Source of the DNA: Acidisarcina sp.
Lineage (GTDB): Bacteria; Acidobacteriota; Terriglobia; Terriglobales; Acidobacteriaceae
Direction: 5' to 3'
DNA: 64,000 nucleotides
NCBI GenBank assembly: GCA_035539175.1
Contig: DATLIY010000007.1
Location: 1,054,001 to 1,118,000, forward strand
The position numbers were made by a program, and so were the translations under genes. Under the pieces are notes generated by a model. It was not told the origin of the DNA. It saw only the letters and a program-made list of their open reading frames with translations, and searched no databases. Of this stretch, positions 52,251 through 61,638 are shown piece after piece. Each line of letters starts with the position of its first letter. Within the stretch, counting starts at the first letter, position 1.

Positions 52251-53735
52251 ATGTCCACACCTGTATATAAAAACCTGATCGGCGGCCAATGGGTCGCGGC
52301 GCACTCCGGCAAGACCTTTCTCAACATCAACCCGGCGCATCACGAGGATCTGGTGGGCGAATTTCCATCCTCCGACGCAGTGGATATAGCCGACGCTGTA
52401 GCCGCTGCCAAGGCTGCCTTTGCCACCTGGCGGTTGACGCCGGCGCCCAGGCGGGCGGAGATTCTCTACCGCGCGGGCGAGCTCCTGATCCAGCGCAAGG
52501 AGCAGTATGCCCGCGACATGACACGGGAGATGGGCAAAGTACTGAACGAGACCCGCGGCGACGTGCAGGAGGCCATCGACACCGCCTTCTATATGGCAGG
52601 CGAGGGGCGCCGCCTCTTCGGCCAGACCACCCCCTCCGAACTCCGTAATAAATTCGCCATGTCGGTACGCATGCCGGTGGGCGTCTGCGGCATGATCGCG
52701 CCATGGAACTTCCCCATGGCTATCCCCTCGTGGAAGCTCTTTCCCGCGCTGGTCTGCGGCAATACCTGCGTCATCAAGCCCGCGGAGGACACGCCCCTCT
52801 CCACCTACAACCTGGTCCAGGCGCTGATGGATGCCGGCCTGCCGCCGGGCGTGGTGAACATTGTCGCCGGCTTTGGTCCGGAGGCGGGCGCGCCGCTCGT
52901 CGTCCATCCCGACGTTCGCGCCATCTCCTTCACCGGATCGAGCGAGGTGGGCCGCATGGTGGCCCAGGCCGCGGCGGCAAACTTCAAGCCCTGCTCGCTG
53001 GAGATGGGCGGCAAGAATGCCATGATCGTGATGGAGGACGCCAATCTCGACCTTGCCCTCGATGGCGCGGTATGGGGAGCCTTTGGCACCACCGGACAGC
53101 GCTGCACAGCCACCAGCCGCATCATCCTGCACAAGGACATCGCAGCCGAATTCACCGAGCGGCTGACGGCTCGCGCCCGGGCCCTGCGCGTCGGCGACGG
53201 GCTGGACGAGCAGGTAGAGATGGGCCCGCAGATCAACCAGCAGCAGATCGAAACCTCCACCCGCTACGTTGAGATGGCAACCCGCGAGGGAGCAAAACTG
53301 CTTTGCGGCGGCGACCGCCTGCGGGACGGCGCGCATGCCAAGGGCACCTTCTTCGCGCCGACCGTCTTCAGCAACGTGACCCCGGCGATGCGCATTGCGC
53401 AGGAAGAGGTCTTCGGGCCGGTGATCAGCCTGATCGAGTGCAGCAGCCTGGAAGAGGCGATCGAGCAGGCGAACGGGATTCAATACGGGCTCTCGACAGC
53501 GCTCTACTCGCGCAACGTCAATCGCGCCTTTGCCGCAATTCGCGATCTCGAAGCAGGCATCACCTACATCAATGCGCCGACCATTGGCGCCGAGGTTCAT
53601 CTGCCCTTTGGCGGCGTAAAGCAGACCGGCAACGGCCATCGCGAAGGGGGCATCGGCGCGATTGACTTCTACACCACGTGGAAGTCCGTATACGTGGACT
53701 ACTCCGACAAATTGCAGCGGGCGCAAATGGACTAG
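52251..53735 (+). CDS. NAD(P)-dependent aldehyde dehydrogenase
   Basis: A 494-residue aldehyde dehydrogenase. The active-site Cys285 lies in [11 protein letters not shown] and the general-base Glu251 in LEMGGKN. The cofactor loop FTGSSEVG is at 227-234 and the [12 protein letters not shown] segment at 151-162. It is closest in character to semialdehyde dehydrogenases acting on small acidic substrates (succinate- or aminoadipate-semialdehyde types), but the substrate is inferred. The next gene is convergent. Confidence 0.92.
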   Translation: MSTPVYKNLIGGQWVAAHSGKTFLNINPAHHEDLVGEFPSSDAVDIADAVAAAKAAFATWRLTPAPRRAEILYRAGELLIQRKEQYARDMTREMGKVLNETRGDVQEAIDTAFYMAGEGRRLFGQTTPSELRNKFAMSVRMPVGVCGMIAPWNFPMAIPSWKLFPALVCGNTCVIKPAEDTPLSTYNLVQALMDAGLPPGVVNIVAGFGPEAGAPLVVHPDVRAISFTGSSEVGRMVAQAAAANFKPCSLEMGGKNAMIVMEDANLDLALDGAVWGAFGTTGQRCTATSRIILHKDIAAEFTERLTARARALRVGDGLDEQVEMGPQINQQQIETSTRYVEMATREGAKLLCGGDRLRDGAHAKGTFFAPTVFSNVTPAMRIAQEEVFGPVISLIECSSLEEAIEQANGIQYGLSTALYSRNVNRAFAAIRDLEAGITYINAPTIGAEVHLPFGGVKQTGNGHREGGIGAIDFYTTWKSVYVDYSDKLQRAQMD

Positions 53736-53741
53736 GGCGTC

Positions 53742-53788
53742 GAGCGTAGCGGCAGGGAGATATGGATCGCTTCCTCTCCGCTACGCTC
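53742..53788. terminator. Shared hairpin between aldehyde dehydrogenase and Lrp genes
   Basis: A perfect 11-bp stem (GAGCGTAGCGG, 53742-53752, with CCGCTACGCTC, 53778-53788) starts six bases past the aldehyde dehydrogenase stop and lies between convergent genes. No U-tract is evident. Confidence 0.6.
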
Positions 53789-53822
53789 CAGCGGTATCGG
53801 CAAACGAGGTAGCGTTTCCGCC

Positions 53823-54302
53823 TTACATCACGGCTCGCACGGCGAAGCTTGACTCAATGCGAGTGACTCCGGGCATGCGCGACAGCTCATGCTGATGCAG
53901 GTGCTCATAGTCGCCAATGTCGGCCACCTTGGCCACCAGCATGTAGTCGTACTGGCCTGCCATCAGGTGGCAGGAGATCACGCTGGAACAGCGTTTGATG
54001 GCGACTTCAAAGGCCTGAAGCATATCGGCGGATTGCCGCTCCAGCGTCACCCGAATGAACACGGTCATCTGCTTGCCCAGCGCGCCATCGCTGACCAGCG
54101 CCTGGTAGCCGCGGATCGCGCCGCACTGTTCGAGCGCCTGGATGCGCCTGGAGGCCGCCGAAGGCGACAATCCCACGGCCTCGCCCACCTCGTAGTTCGT
54201 CGCCCTTCCCCGCTTTTTCAGAAACGCCAAAATTGCCTGGTTCAGAGGTTCGCTGCACACTTCTTGCAACAAGGCGGCTAATGCATCTTGTTTCGTGCTC
54301 AT
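53823..54302 (-). CDS. Lrp/AsnC-family transcription regulator
   Basis: A 159-residue regulator with an N-terminal winged helix-turn-helix (TNYEVGEAVGLSPSAASRRI at 34-53, reading head LEQCGAI) and a C-terminal RAM ligand-binding domain. It is divergent from alanine dehydrogenase, 111 bp away. In other bacteria Lrp-type regulators adjacent to ald activate it in response to alanine, so the same role is probable here. Confidence 0.92.
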   Translation of the reverse strand: MSTKQDALAALLQEVCSEPLNQAILAFLKKRGRATNYEVGEAVGLSPSAASRRIQALEQCGAIRGYQALVSDGALGKQMTVFIRVTLERQSADMLQAFEVAIKRCSSVISCHLMAGQYDYMLVAKVADIGDYEHLHQHELSRMPGVTRIESSFAVRAVM

Positions 54303-54367
54303 TCCTTAGTTTTAGCACGCCTTTTGCAAACATATCGACGGCGGGCGGTACTACGATGAACAGGCAA

Positions 54368-54394
54368 GGCGCTCCCTCAAGATGAAGGAGCGCC
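54368..54394 (+). promoter_or_regulatory. Hairpin in the leader of alanine dehydrogenase
   Basis: A perfect 8-bp stem (GGCGCTCC, 54368-54375, with GGAGCGCC, 54387-54394) ends 19 bases ahead of the ald ATG. The ribosome-binding site AGGAG (54404-54408) lies just after it. It could affect expression, or be an operator for the divergent Lrp protein. Confidence 0.45.
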
Positions 54395-54413
54395 GCAGGC
54401 TATAGGAGAGCAA

Positions 54414-55529
54414 ATGATTATTGGCGTACCGAAAGAAATCAAGGACCACGAGACTCGCGTCGGCATTACCCCCGCAGGGGTAAAGGCGCTGGTGGACGCC
54501 GGGCAAAAAGTGCTGGTGGAAACTCATGCCGGCGAGGCGTCCGCATTTACCGATGACGAGTACCAGAGCGCCGGCGCGGAGATTGTGGGATCGGCGCATA
54601 ACGTCTGGGGTGTGGCCGACATGATCGTCAAGGTCAAGGAGCCGGTCGAGAAGGAGTATGGCTTCTTCCGCGAGGGACTTATTCTCTTCACCTATCTGCA
54701 CCTCGCACCGGTGCCCGAACTGACGCGCGAACTGCTGACGAAGAAGGTGATCGGCATCGCCTATGAAACAGTGCGCGATGCCCAGGGCGCTCTGCCTCTG
54801 CTGGTGCCGATGTCGGAGGTAGCGGGGCGCATGGCCGTGCAGGTTGGCGCGTCGTATCTGGAGAGCGAGCGCGGCGGGCGCGGCCTGCTGCTCGGCGGAG
54901 TCCCGGGCGTGCCCCCTGGGAACGTCTGCATTATCGGCGGCGGCATCGTGGGCACGAACGCGGCCAAGATTGCGCTCGGCATGGGAGCCAAGGTCACGCT
55001 GGTGGATAAGAACCTGAACCGCCTGCGCGACCTGGACGACATCTTCAATGGACGCGTCTACACCCTGGCCTCCAACGCCTACAACCTGGCCCATGCAGTC
55101 AGCGATGCGGACCTGGTAATTGGAGGCGTGCTGATCCCCGGCGCGGCAGCCCCCAAGATTGTCACCAAACACATGGTCTCGAAGATGAAGAAGGGCGCTG
55201 TGATTGTCGATGTGGCCATCGATCAGGGTGGATGCATCGAGACGGCGCGACCCACGACACACAGCGATCCTGCCTACACCGTCAACGGCGTGGTGCACTA
55301 CTGCGTGACGAACATGCCTGCCGCGGTGCCGAATACCTCGACGCTGGCGCTGACAAACTCCACCTTCCCTTACGTTCTGCGTCTGGCGCAGAGCGGAGTG
55401 AGGGCGGCTGCACTTGCCGATCCGGGCTTTGCCGAGGGCTTCAACACGGTAGAGGGCACGCTGACCTGCCAGGCGGTCGCCGAGTCGCAGAAGCAGAGCT
55501 GGAAGCCGCTGCTTGAGGTTCTGGGGTAA
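54414..55529 (+). CDS. ald: Alanine dehydrogenase
   Basis: A 371-residue NAD-dependent enzyme that interconverts alanine and pyruvate plus ammonia. Active-site residues match the family: Arg15, Lys75 in KVKEP, His96 in YLHLAP and Asp in DVAIDQGG. The Rossmann motif [13 protein letters not shown] is in the middle. Length equals that of Bacillus and mycobacterial Ald (371-378). It follows the Lrp-type gene divergently and ends at a strong terminator. Confidence 0.97.
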   Translation: MIIGVPKEIKDHETRVGITPAGVKALVDAGQKVLVETHAGEASAFTDDEYQSAGAEIVGSAHNVWGVADMIVKVKEPVEKEYGFFREGLILFTYLHLAPVPELTRELLTKKVIGIAYETVRDAQGALPLLVPMSEVAGRMAVQVGASYLESERGGRGLLLGGVPGVPPGNVCIIGGGIVGTNAAKIALGMGAKVTLVDKNLNRLRDLDDIFNGRVYTLASNAYNLAHAVSDADLVIGGVLIPGAAAPKIVTKHMVSKMKKGAVIVDVAIDQGGCIETARPTTHSDPAYTVNGVVHYCVTNMPAAVPNTSTLALTNSTFPYVLRLAQSGVRAAALADPGFAEGFNTVEGTLTCQAVAESQKQSWKPLLEVLG

Positions 55530-55558
55530 AGAACTGTAGCAAACTAAGCTGAAAACAA

Positions 55559-55594
55559 CGATAGGCCGCGATCAAAATCGCGGCCTATCGTTTG
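55559..55594 (+). terminator. Rho-independent terminator of ald
   Basis: A perfect 14-bp stem (55559-55572 with 55577-55590) has a CAAA loop, followed by TTTGTT. It lies 30 bases after the ald stop and also ahead of the convergent lipoprotein gene. Confidence 0.88.
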
Positions 55595-55625
55595 TTCCTG
55601 AAACTATCTGCTGTCGTGTTCGTGA

Positions 55626-56489
55626 TTAGTGGAGCTCGACTGCGCGTGCCAGGCGGAAGGTCAGCACGGTCTCTGCCGGCAGGACCAGATCCTTATTCCC
55701 TGTGAAAGCAGTGGCTGCCGTACCCGCGCCTGCACCGGCCAGACCGCCAATCAAGGCGCCCATTCCACCACCTGCAAGGCCGCCGATAAGAGCGCCTCCG
55801 CCCGCGCCTCCGCCGATAAATCCAGCCGTGCGCTTGCCCTTACCCTTTGCCGCGCGCGAAATCGAGCTGGTATCGAGCGTGTACGTATTGCCGTTGAGCT
55901 GCATGCTGTCCAGACGAACCGCAAGCAGGCCTGCGCCTTTGAAGCGTCCCCGGGCCTTTGCTGCCGTCACCGTACCATTCACCGGCGTGCCTGCAGGAAC
56001 CAGAACCTGCCCGTTTTCTTCTACGGGGGAGGCCACGGTCGCTGAAAAGCTTTGGCCGGGCGAGCTGCCCTTGGCGCTCAAGGTCTGCCCCAGGCGCACC
56101 CGCAACTCGGTTCCCACGGGAATCTGGAGGTTGGCTCGTGCTGGAGCCCCGGCAGAATTCTCCGCCCCTTGCGGTATCGCGGCAGACGACCTGCTCTGCG
56201 GGACAGCAGCCGCTCCCGGCGCTGCGGCAGGGATGCCCTGAGAGGCGTCTGCTGGAGCCGTACCGGCGGCCGGGGCTACCCCGGCAGGCGCTGCACCCCC
56301 AGAGGGCTGAGCAGCGTAGGTATTCGCCCTTCCGGGCCGTGCTGCGGGACCGGGCTGGGTATCCACGGGTGGCTGGTTATCGGCGGGTGCATTGGTTGCA
56401 ACCTGATTGCTTCTGCAACCCGCACTGAAGAGAACAACAATGGCCGCGACTACAGGAAGATAGAATTTGACCCTACGAATAGCTTTCAT
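55626..56489 (-). CDS. Glycine-zipper lipoprotein
   Basis: A 287-residue exported lipoprotein with lipobox SAGC (Cys25). A Pro/Ala/Gly-rich linker (about 30-115) leads to a beta-rich region (about 120-210, with VGTELRVRLGQTLSA and VLVPAGTPVNGTV). Next comes a glycine zipper (about 225-265, GGAGGGALIGGLAGGGMGAL), which may insert in or associate with membranes. Function is unknown; similar proteins are often envelope-associated. It is convergent with ald and divergent from the NtrY-like gene. Confidence 0.85.
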   Translation of the reverse strand: MKAIRRVKFYLPVVAAIVVLFSAGCRSNQVATNAPADNQPPVDTQPGPAARPGRANTYAAQPSGGAAPAGVAPAAGTAPADASQGIPAAAPGAAAVPQSRSSAAIPQGAENSAGAPARANLQIPVGTELRVRLGQTLSAKGSSPGQSFSATVASPVEENGQVLVPAGTPVNGTVTAAKARGRFKGAGLLAVRLDSMQLNGNTYTLDTSSISRAAKGKGKRTAGFIGGGAGGGALIGGLAGGGMGALIGGLAGAGAGTAATAFTGNKDLVLPAETVLTFRLARAVELH

Positions 56490-56695
56490 CGTTTCTTGTT
56501 TGATGGCTCGTCTCGCGCTTGTGGTTGTTTGTTGTTTGTCAGGATATCCGGATTTCTCCCCGCTGGGACTGACCCGGTGGAGGGATGCAGGATTCCACAG
56601 AAGATAGCAGCTATAACCCGCAGGACGTAGCAGCCTATAATTCGTTCAACGTGACACCGCTCGCCCGGCATGCTCGCGCGAGCGTCGGATCAGCA

Positions 56696-56722
56696 GATCC
56701 TTCGCTTCGCTCAGGATGACAA
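56696..56722 (+). repeat. 27-bp dispersed repeat, copy 2
   Basis: Identical over 27 bases to 9521-9547. Its ATG is in frame with the NtrY-like gene 54 bases downstream, so the repeat contributes a spurious or alternative start. It lies in the 280-bp gap before that gene. Confidence 0.85.
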
Positions 56723-56769
56723 AGCCTGCATGCTGGCGTGGCGTCGGACCGGTTTGTCGGAGCAACAGC

Positions 56770-59043
56770 TTGGCGGATAACTCGAAGCGGAAGATCACGG
56801 TATGGATTCTGGGCGGCGGCATGCTGCTGCTCTTTCTACTGCTGGGCGCGCTCAACGCCTTCAACTTCAGGTTTCTCCATCCGCGCAGCATCGGACAGAT
56901 CTTTCTCTTCACCTCTCTCTCGGTTGTCGTTTTTCTGCTCTTCGTTGTCGTATTGATTCTCCTTTTTCGCAACATCCTCAAGCTCTTTGCCGATCAGCGC
57001 AGCCGTGTGCTGGGTTCGCGCTTGCGCTCGCGCATGTTGCTGGGAGCGGTGCTGCTGTCGTTTGCTCCCGCGCTGTTCATGTTCGCGTTCAGCTACGGAT
57101 TGATGAACCGGTCCATCGATCGCTGGTTCTCACAGCCCACCTCTCAGTTGCGGGAGGACTCGACACGCGTGGCGCTCGCGCTGGAGCAATACGCCTCGGC
57201 CAATGCACGCGCCGAGGCGGGATCGCTTGCTTCTTCGGAGGGAGTCAACCGGGGCCTGCAAAACCGCGATTCTGCCGCGATCCTTGAAGAGATGGAAAAC
57301 CATCGCCTCGGTCTTGAAGGCGGCTTCGCGATGGTGTATCGCGATGGCAAAGTGCTCGCCGAATATCAGGTCCCGAATGGACAGAAGCTCACCGCGATTC
57401 ACTCCTGGCTGGACGACAGCAGTGAGATGAAGCCTCCGGCTGGCGAGCCGCTGAACACGACCGTATTAAGCGCCGCACAGCGCGCCGACAATCCCATTGT
57501 TGCCATGGGCTCGCAGGAGTATTCGCTCGGCATCGCAACCAGCCGCGAGCATGGTGTGGTGGTTGTTGGCCTGCCGCTGCCGCAGGGCTTGAGCACGACG
57601 GTGGAGAGCATCCGCACCGGAGCGCGCGACTACTGGATCCTGTTTCGCGCCCGCAATCGTATCCGCAGCACCTACCTGCTGCTGCTGCTGCTGCTGACGG
57701 CGTTGATTTTCTTCTCCAGCAGCTGGCTCGCGCTCTTCCTCTCCAAACAGATCACGCGGCCGGTGGAAGAGCTGGCCGACGCAATGGGAGAAATTGCCGC
57801 CGGCCACTACAAGCATCGAATCCAGGAGAATACGACACAGGAACTCGGGGAGCTGATTCGCTCCTTCAATCACATGGCTGCCGATCTCGAGGAGAGCCGC
57901 ACGCTTGCTGAAACCTCTACCACCAAGCTCTCCGCCGCCAACCTCGCGCTCGACGAGCGCCGCCGCGAACTGGAGACGATTCTGGAGACGATTCCCAACG
58001 GAGTCGTCACGCTGGACCCGGATCTTCGCGTTCTCCAGGCAAACCGGGCCTTTACCGATCTGACCAACACGCATGGCCGGCCGGGGGTTCAGGGGCTGCC
58101 TCTCAACGAGATACTTCCCGAAGAGATTGCCGAAGAGCTGATGCGGCTTGTCCGTCGCAGCCACCGCATGGGCATGGCCTCTACCGAGTTTGAAATGCGC
58201 GGCCCTGGAGGCATGGTGAACCTGGCTGCCACCATGGCGTCGCTGGTGCTGCAGGACGGAAAGCGCGGCTCCATTCTGGTTCTGGAAGATGTGACCGAAG
58301 CGCTGCGAGCCCAGCGGCAGGTTGCGTGGAAGGAAGTAGCGCAGCGCGTGGCCCATGAGATCAAGAATCCGCTGACGCCTATCGGCCTTTCCGCCGAGCG
58401 TATTCGACGGCATATCGACCGCAACGTACCGGAATCGCCCGCCGTGATTCGCAAATGCAGCGAGGTGATTCTTGGCTCGGTCGAGACCATGCGTACCCTG
58501 GTGGACCAGTTCGGTGCCCTGGCGCAGTTCCCAACGGCTCAACCCAAGCCAACCGATCTGAAGCAGGTGATTGAAAGCTCGCTGATGCTCTTTGCCGGCA
58601 GGATGGAAGGCATCCGCATCAAGCGGCACATGGACGCGAAACTACCGCTGGTGATGGTGGACGCGGAAGGCATGAAGCGCGCCCTGGCCAACCTGATCGA
58701 CAACGCCGCGGAAGCGATGCAAGGCAGCCTGGTGAAGGTGCTCACCATTGAAACCGCGCTCAACGAGAGCCACGGAGCGGCGGAGATCATCCTCGCCGAC
58801 ACTGGCCACGGACTTACCGACGACATGCGCGAGCGCCTCTTCCTGCCCTACTTCTCGACCAAGCAGAGAGGCACCGGCCTGGGACTGGCCATCGCCGCAA
58901 AGATTATTCAGGAGCACCACGGAACGATTCGCGCAGAATCAAACACTCCCGCCGGTGCACGGTTTATTGTGGAATTACCCCTTGCGGAGAATGGCGCAGG
59001 CAACGAACCAGCGCCCTGGAAGGATGACAGGACCCCGGCATGA
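56770..59043 (+). CDS. ntrY: NtrY-like membrane sensor histidine kinase
   Basis: A 757-residue sensor kinase. Three N-terminal membrane helices and a fourth near residue 310 (LLLLLLLTALIFFSSSWLAL) precede a HAMP domain (QITRPVEELADAMGE) and a PAS domain. The phospho-acceptor is His529 in RVAHEIKNPLTP. ATP-binding boxes are LIDNAAEAM, DTGHGLTD and KQRGTGLGLAI. The architecture matches NtrY, which works with NtrX. The start is TTG at 56770, with GGAG at 56759-56762 seven bases upstream; an ATG 54 bases upstream lies inside the dispersed repeat. It overlaps the regulator gene by four bases. Confidence 0.9.
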   Translation: MADNSKRKITVWILGGGMLLLFLLLGALNAFNFRFLHPRSIGQIFLFTSLSVVVFLLFVVVLILLFRNILKLFADQRSRVLGSRLRSRMLLGAVLLSFAPALFMFAFSYGLMNRSIDRWFSQPTSQLREDSTRVALALEQYASANARAEAGSLASSEGVNRGLQNRDSAAILEEMENHRLGLEGGFAMVYRDGKVLAEYQVPNGQKLTAIHSWLDDSSEMKPPAGEPLNTTVLSAAQRADNPIVAMGSQEYSLGIATSREHGVVVVGLPLPQGLSTTVESIRTGARDYWILFRARNRIRSTYLLLLLLLTALIFFSSSWLALFLSKQITRPVEELADAMGEIAAGHYKHRIQENTTQELGELIRSFNHMAADLEESRTLAETSTTKLSAANLALDERRRELETILETIPNGVVTLDPDLRVLQANRAFTDLTNTHGRPGVQGLPLNEILPEEIAEELMRLVRRSHRMGMASTEFEMRGPGGMVNLAATMASLVLQDGKRGSILVLEDVTEALRAQRQVAWKEVAQRVAHEIKNPLTPIGLSAERIRRHIDRNVPESPAVIRKCSEVILGSVETMRTLVDQFGALAQFPTAQPKPTDLKQVIESSLMLFAGRMEGIRIKRHMDAKLPLVMVDAEGMKRALANLIDNAAEAMQGSLVKVLTIETALNESHGAAEIILADTGHGLTDDMRERLFLPYFSTKQRGTGLGLAIAAKIIQEHHGTIRAESNTPAGARFIVELPLAENGAGNEPAPWKDDRTPA

Positions 59044-60395
59044 ACCATGTGCTGATCGTCGACGACGAAGCCGAAATTCGCGAATCACTGGAAGAGATAT
59101 TGCAGGAGGAGGGCTATACGGTCACCTCGACGGCGACCGCCTCCGAAGCCCTGGTGCTGATGCGCGACGCTCCCTATGACGTCGTGCTGCTGGATATCTG
59201 GCTGCCCGACCGGGACGGCCTGGATGTTCTCGCAGACCTGCATGCGCTGGATATAGAGAGTAAGCCGGAGGTGGTGATCATCTCCGGGCACGGCACGATC
59301 GAAACCGCGGTCAAGGCCACCAAGCTTGGCGCATTCGATTTTCTTGAGAAGCCGCTCTCGCTCGATCGAACCCTGATCGTTGTCAAGAATGCCATCGAGG
59401 GCAAGCGGCTGCGGAGCGAGAATCAGGAGCTGAAGCGGCAATTCTCGCATCACGCGCCCATCACGGGAGAGAGCGTTCCGGTAAAGGCTCTGCGGCAACA
59501 GATCAAGCTGATGGCGCCGACCAATGGCCGTGTGCTCATCTACGGCGAATCCGGCTCTGGCAAGGAGTTGATTGCGCGCGCGATTCACGAACAGAGCCTG
59601 CGCGTGGAGCGCGTCTTCGTAGAGCTGAACTGCGCGGCCATCCCCGAGGACTACATCGAGAGCGAGCTCTTCGGCTATCGCCATGGGGCGGTCGCTGGAG
59701 GCCCGCCGGAGAAACGCGGAACGTTCGAACGCGCGAATGGCGGCACGCTCTTTCTGGATGAAGTGGGCGACATGAGCCTGAAGACCCAGGCCAAGGTGCT
59801 GCGCGCACTTGACGAACAGCTCTTTACCCCGGTCGGCGGGGCACAACCCCTGCGTGTCGACGTGCGCGTCATCGCCGCCACCAACAAGGATCTGGAAGAA
59901 GAGATTGCCAAGGGCAACTTCCGCGAAGATCTCTTCTACCGCCTCAACGTAATCCCGTTCTACGTGCCGCCGCTGCGCAGCCGGAAGGAAGATATTCCGC
60001 TGCTGGCACGCGAGTTCATGCGCGAAGTGGGCCGCGAATACGGCAGGCCGCGCGTCGAGATCAGCGAAGAAGCGATCGCTGCGCTGCAGCAATACCATTG
60101 GCCGGGCAATGTGCGCGAATTGAAGAACATGATCGAGCGCATCCTCATCCTCAATCCCACGGTGACGCGCGTCGAACGCAAGCACCTGCCCATGCTCGTC
60201 TACCGCGCCGGAGCCAGGCGCAGCGAAGAGTTCAGCACGCTGCAGCAGGCCCGCGAGGCCTACGAGCGCGAATACATCCTGAAGAAGATCGATGAGTGCC
60301 GCGGCAATGTAAGCCGTGCCGCCGAAGGCCTGGGACTGGAGCGCAGTCACCTCTATCGCAAGATGAAAACCCTCGGCATCACGGTTCGCGAGTAA
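59040..60395 (+). CDS. ntrX: NtrX-like response regulator with a changed GAFTGA loop
   Basis: A 451-residue NtrC-type regulator. The receiver has Asp8-Asp9, phospho-acceptor Asp52 and Lys104. The AAA+ domain has Walker A GESGSGK (169-175) and Walker B GGTLFLDE (234-241), and the C-terminal Fis-type helix-turn-helix is near 420-448. The loop that normally reads GAFTGA, which contacts sigma-54, reads GAVAGG (216-221). Activation of sigma-54 promoters is therefore doubtful, and it may act as a repressor or with sigma-70. Its four-base overlap with the kinase gene suggests a two-component pair. Confidence 0.92.
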   Translation: MNHVLIVDDEAEIRESLEEILQEEGYTVTSTATASEALVLMRDAPYDVVLLDIWLPDRDGLDVLADLHALDIESKPEVVIISGHGTIETAVKATKLGAFDFLEKPLSLDRTLIVVKNAIEGKRLRSENQELKRQFSHHAPITGESVPVKALRQQIKLMAPTNGRVLIYGESGSGKELIARAIHEQSLRVERVFVELNCAAIPEDYIESELFGYRHGAVAGGPPEKRGTFERANGGTLFLDEVGDMSLKTQAKVLRALDEQLFTPVGGAQPLRVDVRVIAATNKDLEEEIAKGNFREDLFYRLNVIPFYVPPLRSRKEDIPLLAREFMREVGREYGRPRVEISEEAIAALQQYHWPGNVRELKNMIERILILNPTVTRVERKHLPMLVYRAGARRSEEFSTLQQAREAYEREYILKKIDECRGNVSRAAEGLGLERSHLYRKMKTLGITVRE

Positions 60396-60401
60396 GCGAT
60401 G

Positions 60402-60430
60402 AAAAGCCCGTGCGCAGTGCACGGGCTTTT
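60402..60430. terminator. Bidirectional rho-independent terminator
   Basis: A perfect 12-bp stem (AAAAGCCCGTGC, 60402-60413, with GCACGGGCTTTT, 60419-60430) lies between the convergent ntrX-like and era genes. The A/T ends give U-tracts on both strands. Confidence 0.88.
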
Positions 60431-60465
60431 CATGTCCAGATACCCGGAACCTATCCCGCTTCGCT

Positions 60466-61578
60466 TCAGGACTTATCCCGCTCCTTGTCCCGCTGGTCCG
60501 CCTCTTCAATCACCGCGGCCTTGTTGGCAATCTCTTCCAGTTGCTTACGCCAGTCCAGCGTCTCGAGGAATCCACGCGACTGCCGCCAGTTTTCTTCCAC
60601 GATAACAACCAGTTCGAGGTAAACTCGGGTGCCCAGCAGGGATTCAATCTCCTTGCGTGCGGAGGCGCCAATCGCCTTCAACTTGCTGCCGCCCTTGCCG
60701 ATCAAAATCGCCTTCTGGCCTGCGCGCTCGCAATAGATCGCGGCGGAAATGCGGGTCAGCGGAAGCTTCTCCGGCGCAGTGGAATTCTTCTTTTTCGGTC
60801 GCGCCGGAGGTGGCTCCTCAAAGCGCTCCACCACCACGGCGGACGCATAGGGAATCTCCTCGCCTGTCGTCAGCAGGATCCGCTCGCGGATGAGCTCCGC
60901 CACGAGGAATCGCTCCGGCTGATCGGTGAACTGATCCTTGGGAAAGTAGCGCTGGCCCTCGGGCAGATGCGCGATGAGCCGCGCCACCAGGCGATCCAGG
61001 CCATCTCCCTTGCTGGCGCAGATGGGAATCACCTCAGCGAAGGTGTGCAGTGCGGAGAGCTGCGCAATCAGGGGGAGCAGCTTGTCCTTGGCCACCAGAT
61101 CGATCTTGTTCAGCAACAGGAAGACGGGGCAATCGAGCTTGCGGACCAGTTCCAGCACGAACTCGTCTTCGGTCAGATCCTGAAAGCTGCGACGTGCCGC
61201 GCCCTTCCCGGCCTTGTCCTCCGATTTGTCGGCCGCCTCTTCCGCCGCATCCTCCCTGGGGCGCAACTGCAGACGCCGCGTCGCATCCACCATCAGCAAC
61301 ACCACGTCGCGCGACTCCAGCGCGTCGTAGACTTCCTGCATCATGCGCCGGTCCATCAGCGTGCCCGGCTTGTGTACCCCTGGCGTATCCACAAAAACAA
61401 TCTGGGCTGCCTGATGCACGCCCTTCTTCGCCGGGACATCCAGGATGCCGTGGATACGGGTGCGGGTGGTCTGCGGCTTGTTGGTGACAATCGCGACCTT
61501 CTCGCCGATCAGGGCGTTGAGCAGCGTTGACTTACCCGCGTTCGGACGTCCGAGGATGGAAACAAAACCAGATCGCAA
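60466..61578 (-). CDS. era: GTPase Era with extra segments
   Basis: A 370-residue ribosome-assembly GTPase that binds 16S rRNA. G1 GRPNAGKS is at 10-17, DTPG at 64-67 and NKID at 157-160. The KH domain carries AILIGKGGSKLKAIG. Typical Era is about 300 residues; the extra length lies in a charged insertion between G3 and G4 (about 106-138), a linker with ARPKKKNS, and a charged C-terminal tail. It is followed on the minus strand by the terminator shared with the ntrX-like gene; upstream are the CorC-like gene and ybeY. Confidence 0.94.
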   Translation of the reverse strand: MRSGFVSILGRPNAGKSTLLNALIGEKVAIVTNKPQTTRTRIHGILDVPAKKGVHQAAQIVFVDTPGVHKPGTLMDRRMMQEVYDALESRDVVLLMVDATRRLQLRPREDAAEEAADKSEDKAGKGAARRSFQDLTEDEFVLELVRKLDCPVFLLLNKIDLVAKDKLLPLIAQLSALHTFAEVIPICASKGDGLDRLVARLIAHLPEGQRYFPKDQFTDQPERFLVAELIRERILLTTGEEIPYASAVVVERFEEPPPARPKKKNSTAPEKLPLTRISAAIYCERAGQKAILIGKGGSKLKAIGASARKEIESLLGTRVYLELVVIVEENWRQSRGFLETLDWRKQLEEIANKAAVIEEADQRDKERDKS

Positions 61579-61638
61579 TCTGTGACACTCCCTTATCTCT
61601 GCTCTTGCTTTGTATCAGGTATCGGCAGCAGCAGGCCA

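Noticed and set aside
56716-56769. Start of the NtrY-like kinase at the upstream ATG
   Set aside because: That ATG lies in a dispersed repeat, while TTG at 56770 has a well-placed GGAG; the upstream start stays possible.
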